From positions 1 through 14,598 of the forward strand of contig DAOVWV010000006.1 of NCBI GenBank assembly GCA_030636485.1: DNA of 14,598 nt. Reading direction: 5' to 3'. Of the stretch, positions 1 through 5,853 are shown in pieces. Under the pieces are notes generated by a model that was not told where the DNA came from, searched no databases, and worked only from the letters and a program-made list of their open reading frames with translations. Each line of letters opens with the position of its first letter. The stretch's first letter is position 1. Source of the DNA: Methyloprofundus sp. GTDB lineage: Bacteria > Pseudomonadota > Gammaproteobacteria > Methylococcales > Methylomonadaceae. A program made the translations under genes and the position numbers.

Positions 1-409
1 CATCGACAAAATCAATAACAACATCAAGCTGAGGATATTTCTCAACATATTGAGCCATTGCTGAAGAATATATAAAAACTTTTTCTATATTTTTCTCAGC
101 AATCGTTTTATCAACCCAGTCTTGTACCTGCCCAGACTGATAATAAGGTAAACTCAATGCCTTATGAGTCAACAGAGCCGTTAGGCTTTTTATTTTAGCA
201 AGCGCAGGGCTAAGGTTAACCAATAATGAAGAAAACGTTAACGCTTCAATTTTAGCAACATACTGCCAATCTTCAGGATCATCAATAAAAGCGGCTAAAT
301 GAATATTATAATGAACAGATAAGCCTTTAAGAAAATTATATGAGCGTATTTTATCCCCTTTATTGGGTGGGTAGGGTATGCGGTGCACCAAAAATAATAA
401 ATTTCCCAT
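1..409 (-). CDS. XrtA/PEP-CTERM-associated glycosyltransferase (TIGR03087-like), N-terminal part, runs off the left edge
   Basis: Reading the minus strand from the ATG at 409-407 gives 136 codons without a stop up to the window edge, so the gene is truncated by the window and not broken. The protein begins MGNLLFLVHRIPYPPNKGDK, followed by IRSYNFLKGL. This start, with a hydrophobic strand followed by HR-PYPP-KGDKIR, is typical of GT4-type sugar transferases and in particular of the TIGR03087 family that accompanies exosortase A loci. The last visible residues (QLDVVIDFVD) resemble the stretch before the DSDKW-like motif of that family. The role would be cytoplasmic transfer of a sugar from a nucleotide sugar to a lipid-linked polysaccharide intermediate. 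A weak AGAGA lies about 8 nt before the ATG. The gene is divergent from the orphan gene at 700. Family recognition is from memory of motifs; the acceptor and donor are unknown. Confidence 0.85.
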   Translation of the reverse strand, partial: MGNLLFLVHRIPYPPNKGDKIRSYNFLKGLSVHYNIHLAAFIDDPEDWQYVAKIEALTFSSLLVNLSPALAKIKSLTALLTHKALSLPYYQSGQVQDWVDKTIAEKNIEKVFIYSSAMAQYVEKYPQLDVVIDFVD

Positions 410-699
410 ACTATTGATCTCTTTTAGCTGTTTCTCTACAATAATTTAATATATCTACTCGCACACTTTTTATCCCCTCCTCCCCCAAAGTAACTCACTC
501 CTTTCCTTTTTTACACTTAAATATTAGTACATATAAAAATTACTTTTTAGAAATACCTAATAATAGGGCTCTTCAATATAAAATGCGACCCAAAGCACGT
601 GATTTTTTACAAAAATGGTTTAACGTTATAAAATCATTGCATATAGGAAGGTTTTTATTTGCATATAGGGCGTTTTTCACTTACCAATTAAATAATCTA
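410..699. promoter_or_regulatory. Divergent intergenic region between the glycosyltransferase and the orphan plus-strand gene
   Basis: This very AT-rich stretch of about 290 bp separates two divergent genes and must hold both their promoters. On the plus strand a TTTAAC at 619-624 and TATAGG at 642-647, 17 bp apart, make a weak sigma-70-like candidate for the gene at 700. A pyrimidine-rich tract at 474-514, with CCCCTCCTCCCCC at 474-486, is G-rich on the minus strand, within the probable leader of the glycosyltransferase transcript. An 11-bp direct repeat lies at 637-669. An in-frame ATG at 583 could extend the downstream ORF, but it has no Shine-Dalgarno sequence and would bury the signal peptide, so I treat 583-699 as non-coding. 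No RNA gene or terminator is evident. Confidence 0.5.
637..669 (+). repeat. Direct repeat TTGCATATAGG, two copies 22 bp apart
   Basis: TTGCATATAGG occurs exactly at 637-647 and again at 659-669. The 22-bp centre-to-centre distance is close to two turns of the helix, so both copies face the same side of the DNA. They lie 31-63 bp upstream of the chosen start codon at 700 of the orphan gene. This is where a transcription-factor site, or overlapping -10 elements (each copy contains TATAGG), would be expected. The repeat is seen directly; a regulatory role is inference. Confidence 0.45.
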
Positions 700-1383
700 A
701 TGATTAAACTAATTTTAAGTTGCTTTTTATTTTCTGCATCATATAGTACAATTGCTGCAACAGTACTGCCCACTCTGCCAACTAATAGCTCCATTCAGTT
801 TTTAGACCAAAAACAGCAGACTACTCATTATTCCACACATCCCCTACATAAAACGGACAATAATACCGAAGCCAGTATTTTTTTAAATACCTCAGCGCAG
901 ATAGAAAATGCCAGCCAGTCAGATACCAGCCTCAAATCTTTTGCCAAACAGTTTAACAATAAATACACTGACAATGAATTATTCCAAAAGTCTCTTGCCA
1001 GTCTTTATGAGACAAAGCAACTATGGGATATCGCTGACTCACAAGCAAATACCTATGCTAATGAGCTTATTTTTAACTTAAAATTAGAACAATTCACAGA
1101 AAATAACAGCACCAATACACAACAAGCCCTACCAAGCTATAATAATGATTATTACTCAAAAAAAATAAACAGCTCTTATCAAGAGCACCAAAACAGTCAA
1201 CTTTCAGATTATCAAATACAGCAAGCCTATACCAATTCTTCTACACAAGACATAAGCAAATTAAGCCATAACTATATAGCATCATTATTCCAAACAAGTA
1301 CCTTGTATTACCTCATTGCCATCTATATTTTTTTTATACTGCTGATATGGGCTATCAAATTTACATTACGTTTATTTCCTTAA
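700..1383 (+). CDS. Unrecognised secreted Asn/Gln/Ser-rich protein with C-terminal membrane anchor (227 aa)
   Basis: I do not recognise a family. From the ATG at 700 the protein starts MIKLILSCFLFSASYSTIAA, a plausible Sec signal peptide cleaved near residue 20. A polar middle of about 180 residues follows, very rich in Asn, Gln, Ser, Thr and Tyr and poor in Gly. It ends with a hydrophobic helix (LYYLIAIYIFFILLIWAIKF, about residues 202-221) and the short basic tail TLRLFP. The layout of signal peptide, low-complexity region, C-terminal helix and basic end resembles proteins sorted by exosortases, but there is no PEP or other known sorting motif before the helix. The ORF is open from 583, but that start would put 39 residues before the signal peptide. 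Neither start has a clear Shine-Dalgarno sequence. It is the only plus-strand gene here and is more AT-rich than its neighbours. Its stop shares TTAA (1380-1383) with the convergent FemAB-like gene. Confidence 0.6.
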   Translation: MIKLILSCFLFSASYSTIAATVLPTLPTNSSIQFLDQKQQTTHYSTHPLHKTDNNTEASIFLNTSAQIENASQSDTSLKSFAKQFNNKYTDNELFQKSLASLYETKQLWDIADSQANTYANELIFNLKLEQFTENNSTNTQQALPSYNNDYYSKKINSSYQEHQNSQLSDYQIQQAYTNSSTQDISKLSHNYIASLFQTSTLYYLIAIYIFFILLIWAIKFTLRLFP

Positions 1384-2402
1384 CCCAGATCTCTTGCCAG
1401 CCATGGGCCGATTACTTGACTGACAGGTAAAGGCAGTTTTTTCCAGGCTGCAATAAAAAACCGGTATTTGGGATTTAATGGATTAATATCCGGCATAGTT
1501 TCAGCCTTGACCAATTCAAACTCATAGAATAACGGTGTCTCTTCAAAGCCCCAGTGCTTTTTAAACCGGTACGAGCCTGTTCCTATTTTGCTACGTCCAT
1601 AGTCAAAAACCTTCACTCCTTTTTCCACTGCACGCCGCATCACCTCCCAATACATAAAGTCATTCGCATACACGGCTCTTGCCTGTTCTGTACCGCCACC
1701 ATAATAAGGCAAAACCTCATCCCTAAAGTAAAAACTCATCACACTGGCAATATGTTTACCATGATGCTCAATTGAGAGTACTTCACACTGGCCCTTAAAA
1801 ACTTCGTTTAATATTGCAAAGTATTTTTTGGGGAAAACCGGGGTTCCCAAATTTCTTACGCTTTCAGAATAAGCCTGAAATAAGCGTTCTGTATCATTAT
1901 CAATAACACTGACTAATCCCGCCTTAATTCCTTTTCTAACCACGGCTCTTTGCTTGCGGGGAATCGCCATTAGGTTTTTGTCCAAATCTGAACTTAACGC
2001 CTTTCTAAAGGTAACATATAAGCCTTTTTTATAAGGCCTTTCTGGTGTTGTATGCTGCCTATTCCTAAATTCTATATGATCAACAGCCAATTCCCTGGCT
2101 AAAATACAGGCTTGCTTATCTAATGCTAAACAAGTTTTCTCATCATCCGCAACGACACCACCATAAACACAAAACGCATTAGAAATTAAAGCGTTGCCAA
2201 ATAAAGGGCTTTTAATATGTACTAACGGCAATATGCCGGTTATTTTTCCCTGCTCTTCTGCATACAAATAATAGGCCTTATGACCAAATGCGCGCTCAAC
2301 AACTTGCTTCCAGCCTGACTGATGAAAAAAAGTGGCATCTGGCGTATTTTCTATATACTCATCCCAAAGAGCTATCTCTGAGTCTGTTAAGGTTTTAATC
2401 AT
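1380..2402 (-). CDS. FemAB/GNAT-like XrtA/PEP-CTERM-associated protein (TIGR03019-like)
   Basis: This 340-residue protein has the two-part layout of FemAB-type acyltransferases. The N-terminal part carries FFHQSGWKQVVERAFGHKAY (25-44), and the C-terminal GNAT-like half carries VLPYYGGG, then FDYGRSK (266-272) and, shortly after, YRFKKHWGFEETPL. These are the conserved blocks of the FemAB-like family found in exosortase A loci, and the length fits. Members of the wider superfamily transfer aminoacyl or acyl groups to amino groups; the actual substrate in XrtA loci is not established, so modification of the polysaccharide or of a surface protein is inference. It is the last gene of the minus-strand locus in this window, 104 bp after the deacetylase gene. 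There is no Shine-Dalgarno sequence upstream of the ATG at 2402, although it is the only Met near the conserved N-terminus. Its TAA overlaps the stop of the convergent gene. Confidence 0.9.
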   Translation of the reverse strand: MIKTLTDSEIALWDEYIENTPDATFFHQSGWKQVVERAFGHKAYYLYAEEQGKITGILPLVHIKSPLFGNALISNAFCVYGGVVADDEKTCLALDKQACILARELAVDHIEFRNRQHTTPERPYKKGLYVTFRKALSSDLDKNLMAIPRKQRAVVRKGIKAGLVSVIDNDTERLFQAYSESVRNLGTPVFPKKYFAILNEVFKGQCEVLSIEHHGKHIASVMSFYFRDEVLPYYGGGTEQARAVYANDFMYWEVMRRAVEKGVKVFDYGRSKIGTGSYRFKKHWGFEETPLFYEFELVKAETMPDINPLNPKYRFFIAAWKKLPLPVSQVIGPWLARDLG

Positions 2403-2433
2403 AAATTGGGTTAAATTTGAAAAACATTAAGAA

Positions 2434-2479
2434 CGAAAAACACGAAAGACCCCGTACAGGGAATATTTGGTGTTTTTCG
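2434..2479. repeat. Inverted repeat CGAAAAACAC / GTGTTTTTCG between deacetylase and FemAB-like genes
   Basis: CGAAAAACAC at 2434-2443 is perfectly complementary to GTGTTTTTCG at 2470-2479, with 26 nt between the arms. A smaller CCC-GTACA-GGG stem lies inside (2451-2461). It sits in the 104-bp gap between two co-directional genes. There is no T-run directly after the stem on the minus strand, so it is not a classical intrinsic terminator. It could be an mRNA-stabilising or processing hairpin, or a copy of a dispersed repeat built on TTCGTG-TTTTTCGTG. A related motif occurs at 14456-14470. Confidence 0.5.
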
Positions 2480-2506
2480 TGATCATATTCTGTAACATGA
2501 AGCCAG

Positions 2507-3343
2507 TTATCTATCTGAATCCAGAAATATCGCCTGCATAGTATCCCATTGAAAATCAGCTAATAAAGCCATTACTCTATTTTCCATACGTTGTAGATTT
2601 AAGTAATGGCGAAACCTTGCCTTAAGCTTCAAGTTTTCTTGCCTAGGTTGATTAGGGTCTATTTCCCATGGATGGAAATAAAAAACACCTGCCTGTAGAT
2701 CACACTGATTGATACGCTTAAATGCCCATCGGGAAAACAGGTAGGGATACAGCCTAAAAAAACCGCCACCACCACAAGGGTAGTTTGTGCTTCCTATTTT
2801 CAATGTCGTAATGGGTATTTCTTTAAAATCACTCCCTGCTATTGGATGATAGACAAAGCGAGGCGCTTCAGGCATACCATATAAATCATGCTTTACCGGG
2901 TAAATACTAGAACTATATTGATGCCCTTCTTCCGCCAGAATATCTAAAGCCCATAGGTTATCACGCCCAATTGAATAACTGGCCGCTCTATAACCAAGCA
3001 CTTCAATTCCCGCAATATCTTCAAGTGTATGTTTAGCTTTACGAATGTCCGCTCGAAACTGCGCGGGTGTTTGTTGGGTGACACGAACATGCTCACAACC
3101 ATGGCTTGCCAATTCATGCCCTTCTTGTACGATCCTTTTAATTAACTCTGGATAACGCTCCGCTACCCAGCCTAAAGTAAAAAATGTCGCTTTAACATTG
3201 TGTGCTGCAAAAATATCCAGAATATGCTGAGTATTTCTCTCAACGCGATGCTCTAGATTATCCCATTGCGCTCTATTGATATAAGGTTCAAATGCAGAGA
3301 CCTGAAAATAGTCTTCAACATCGACAGTCATTGCATTTTTCAT
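2507..3343 (-). CDS. XrtA-associated polysaccharide deacetylase (NodB domain plus DUF3473-type C-terminus)
   Basis: This 278-residue protein is a carbohydrate esterase family 4 enzyme that would remove N-acetyl groups from the locus polysaccharide. NodB motif 1 is TVDVEDYF (6-13, with Asp8 and Asp11), and motif 2 is SHGCEH (80-85), whose His81 and His85 would bind the metal. Motif 3 includes GYRAASYSIG (117-126, Arg119). FYFHPWEID (221-229) carries the late His, and CGGGGFFRLYP (190-200) is typical of the XrtA-linked TIGR03006 type. No signal peptide is seen, which is usual for this subfamily, so the enzyme may act on cytoplasmic or lipid-linked intermediates. The ATG at 3343 has no strong Shine-Dalgarno sequence; Met5 is an alternative start. 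The gene follows the outer-membrane protein gene after 73 bp. All catalytic motifs appear intact. Confidence 0.93.
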   Translation of the reverse strand: MKNAMTVDVEDYFQVSAFEPYINRAQWDNLEHRVERNTQHILDIFAAHNVKATFFTLGWVAERYPELIKRIVQEGHELASHGCEHVRVTQQTPAQFRADIRKAKHTLEDIAGIEVLGYRAASYSIGRDNLWALDILAEEGHQYSSSIYPVKHDLYGMPEAPRFVYHPIAGSDFKEIPITTLKIGSTNYPCGGGGFFRLYPYLFSRWAFKRINQCDLQAGVFYFHPWEIDPNQPRQENLKLKARFRHYLNLQRMENRVMALLADFQWDTMQAIFLDSDR

Positions 3344-3416
3344 TTTGTTTTTCAGATATTTTTACTTAATTGATGCCCAATAACATTCATGCCTATAAAG
3401 ACAAAACCAGAATTAA

Positions 3417-4988
3417 TTAAAAACGCATAGACAGGCTTAGTGTTACTCTATTTTCCATATAGTTATTAAGCAGTAAACTTGAGTTTTGCTTTACAAACCG
3501 ATATTCCAAACTTGTGCTTAAGCCTCCAAAACGACCAATTCTGAGCGGAATAGTACGCGTTATTCTGGCACTAAATTGATAACGATCATCATCAACCCTG
3601 CCTGTAATATCAGTATTATCGCGCTTAATATGTTGCCATGAGGGGGTCAATAAAACACTCGTACGCTGAAAATAATTCCAGCTCCAGGATCCATTGATCC
3701 CATACACAGTTTCCTCATCATTAGTTCTATTTTCATAATCACGTATTTCATAAAAACCGCCTAACTGAAAATTACTGACCCCAGTCGTATAGGTAGCCGA
3801 AACATTAGCCGTTCTCCTCACCAGCACATCATCGCTTAAGCTAGGCAGACTGGCATTAAAAACAATCGGCTGACCATCATTACCTAATATAGGATTGCCT
3901 GTAACATCAACAACAACAAATGGATTATCTTCTAATAAAAGTTGCTGAACGGTCGTTGTATCTTCGGTATAAGTGAAGTTGTATGTTGACCTGGCTGCAC
4001 TGTGATTCAGTGAAACATTCCATGCCCCCCCAGTATTTAACCCGACAGAACGATCATTATACCCTGCACTCAAATGGGTGCGCTGACTTAGGCTAAGATT
4101 AGATGAGACATGCCAGTTATTACCATAGCCTGCTTCAATATCAAAATACCAGGTGGGTTTCCATTGCGCTCCCACTGTATAAAAAAAACCATTAGTATTG
4201 TTATCTAAGCCTTCGAAACTATTATTTGCATAGCCTAGCGTAGCAAATAAATTAAAGCGCCGATCCAACCAGGTTCTTAGCGTAGCGTTGGTATTTTGAA
4301 AATGTACATTTTCTTCATTTTCCCTAAACTGTGTCGAATTATTAAAATTAACATTCCAGGTTACCCTCTTAAAATCCAACCCACTAACAATGCTTATAGA
4401 CTCATTCAGATTCGTGGAGTTGGCCAACCGCTCAGCACTATCATTACCAACATACCCAAAATCAATAGTGACTTGAGCATCTGCAAAAGTTCCAAAATGT
4501 GGTGTCCAATTTGCCGCAGCACCTACAGTCCAGACATTAGTCCTAGCATTCAGGTTATTGACATTATCCCCACCTCTTAAATTACTAATATTTTGCTGAC
4601 CATAGCTAGCTCGGGCATTGACATTCAACCTATTACGACTCACTATATAGCCAGAATCAAAATTCAACTGATGGAACATTTGCGCCCCCCCATCACCACC
4701 TGCATTAAATAGGTTCTGCATTCGATAATCAAAATTAGCAGATAAGCGCCCACCATTAACTCCGGTTATAGATATCGCGGGCGTTATCTCAGTGACAAAA
4801 GCTCCCTTCTCAAAACCCTCAGGGGCTAAACGGATATTATCTGAGTAACTCTCCTGTATGCTTATGCTAGGTGTGTAAATAAAATTAATTGCAAACGCTG
4901 GATTCTGGGCAAAAAAAACATAAGTAGCCGCGATGAACTGAGCCACCTTAAGCTTTTGAGAAAGCTGTTTTTTACTCCTCAGCTTCAT
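3417..4988 (-). CDS. XrtA/PEP-CTERM-associated outer-membrane beta-barrel protein (TIGR03016-like)
   Basis: From the ATG at 4988 the protein has 523 residues. The basic start MKLRSKKQLSQKLK is followed by a hydrophobic stretch ending AQNPAFA, a signal peptide cleaved around residue 33. The mature part opens with INFIYTPSISIQESYSDNIR, typical of TIGR03016 proteins. The rest alternates polar and hydrophobic residues, with many Asn-rich turns and aromatic girdles. It ends ENRVTLSLSMRF, with the C-terminal Phe used as a barrel-assembly signal. It probably forms the outer-membrane channel or a secretion partner of the locus polysaccharide. The frame is open up to an ATG at 5030, but the added residues (MVMAGMGMGS...) only mirror the kinase gene in another frame, so I use 4988. 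The start lies 17 nt inside the kinase gene, consistent with translational coupling. Confidence 0.88.
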   Translation of the reverse strand: MKLRSKKQLSQKLKVAQFIAATYVFFAQNPAFAINFIYTPSISIQESYSDNIRLAPEGFEKGAFVTEITPAISITGVNGGRLSANFDYRMQNLFNAGGDGGAQMFHQLNFDSGYIVSRNRLNVNARASYGQQNISNLRGGDNVNNLNARTNVWTVGAAANWTPHFGTFADAQVTIDFGYVGNDSAERLANSTNLNESISIVSGLDFKRVTWNVNFNNSTQFRENEENVHFQNTNATLRTWLDRRFNLFATLGYANNSFEGLDNNTNGFFYTVGAQWKPTWYFDIEAGYGNNWHVSSNLSLSQRTHLSAGYNDRSVGLNTGGAWNVSLNHSAARSTYNFTYTEDTTTVQQLLLEDNPFVVVDVTGNPILGNDGQPIVFNASLPSLSDDVLVRRTANVSATYTTGVSNFQLGGFYEIRDYENRTNDEETVYGINGSWSWNYFQRTSVLLTPSWQHIKRDNTDITGRVDDDRYQFSARITRTIPLRIGRFGGLSTSLEYRFVKQNSSLLLNNYMENRVTLSLSMRF

Positions 4989-5841
4989 GCTGCTGTCCAT
5001 ACTGCCCATACCCATACCCGCCATAACCATAATAACTCATTGCATACTCATGTTTTGCCTTATTCAATAAACCTAAAACAACATCACAGTCTTCTAGTTT
5101 TTTCAGAGCTTCTTTTACGGTATTTTGCATGGTTGTCTCAGCACTCACCACTAGAACTATTTGACCAACTAATGCTGCCAATACTTCTGCCTCGGTTGCT
5201 GCCAATAAGGGTGGAGAGTCAAAAATAACAATTCGATCAGAATAGCGCTCACTTAGCTGCTCAACAAATTGAAGCATCCTATTACTACTTAATAATTCAG
5301 TTGAAAAGGTATGCCGTTTCCCGGCAGGGATGATTTGCAGGTTTGGTATATCAGTGGATAAACTTATATCGGAAAACCCTAAACTCTCATCTTCCAGGTA
5401 TTCTATAAGGCCAGGCGACTCTGTTATGCCTAATCTTTTTGCCAGAGTTGGCTTGGCAACGTCAGCATCAATCAACAAAACATTTTTATCTCGTTCATTG
5501 GCAATGCTTATTGCCAAGTTAATGGCCGTAAATGTTTTTCCCTCAGAGGGAATGCTACTGGTCACTAATAATAAGTTTGACCGATTAATCCCCTCAGCAG
5601 CAGCAGAAAAAGCATTAGTGAGCAATGGCCTTTTGACCATTCTATATTGCTCGGCCAAACCTGACTTTCCTTCCTCATTAGATAGGTACCCCTCAGCTGC
5701 AAGTTTCCCCCAGTCTATCTTCACTGAACTTTTTGTTGCTGGAATAGATCTAGCTAACTTAGGTTTAAGCTGAGTGGAGTGGTCAGTACTTGACTGTTCA
5801 ATTTGGCCTGACTTTTCCAGCGCTTTTTCTAAAATATCCAT
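4972..5841 (-). CDS. XrtA-associated tyrosine autokinase (BY-kinase, TIGR03018-like)
   Basis: This 289-residue cytoplasmic BY-kinase has Walker A SSIPSEGKT (95-103, Lys102), Walker A' VLLIDADVAKP (121-131) and Walker B IVIFDSPP (204-211). Its tyrosine-rich tail YAMSYYGYGGYGYGQYG (266-282) has seven tyrosines as autophosphorylation sites. The N-terminus MDILEKALEK is typical of the XrtA-linked type. Kinases of this class cycle between phosphorylated and dephosphorylated forms and, with their Wzz-like partner, set polysaccharide length and export. The partner here should be the chain-length protein encoded just upstream; because the kinase lacks transmembrane helices it needs that protein as activator. 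Ten base pairs separate the two genes, and a strong AGAGGAG at 5847-5853 overlaps the upstream stop codon. Confidence 0.95.
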   Translation of the reverse strand: MDILEKALEKSGQIEQSSTDHSTQLKPKLARSIPATKSSVKIDWGKLAAEGYLSNEEGKSGLAEQYRMVKRPLLTNAFSAAAEGINRSNLLLVTSSIPSEGKTFTAINLAISIANERDKNVLLIDADVAKPTLAKRLGITESPGLIEYLEDESLGFSDISLSTDIPNLQIIPAGKRHTFSTELLSSNRMLQFVEQLSERYSDRIVIFDSPPLLAATEAEVLAALVGQIVLVVSAETTMQNTVKEALKKLEDCDVVLGLLNKAKHEYAMSYYGYGGYGYGQYGQQHEAEE

Positions 5842-5846
5842 AACGA

Positions 5847-5853
5847 CTCCTCT
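5847..5853 (-). promoter_or_regulatory. Shine-Dalgarno AGAGGAG for the kinase, overlapping the preceding stop
   Basis: On the minus strand AGAGGAG lies 5 nt before the kinase ATG at 5841 and shares bases with the TAG stop of the chain-length gene (5854-5852). Ribosomes ending the first gene would be placed to start the second, which fits fixed stoichiometry of kinase and membrane activator. Confidence 0.75.

Noticed and set aside
434..499. Possible 20-codon leader peptide on the minus strand beginning GTG-AGT-TAC before the glycosyltransferase
   Set aside because: It needs a GTG start almost touching its AGGA, shows no regulatory codon pattern, and rests on nothing but a short open frame.
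583..699. N-terminal extension of the orphan gene starting at the ATG at 583
   Set aside because: It has no Shine-Dalgarno sequence, would place 39 residues ahead of a good signal peptide, and covers the direct repeats that look regulatory.
4989..5030. Longer form of the TIGR03016-like protein starting at 5030
   Set aside because: The added Met/Gly-rich residues mirror the tyrosine-codon tail of the kinase in another frame, and the signal peptide begins properly at 4988.
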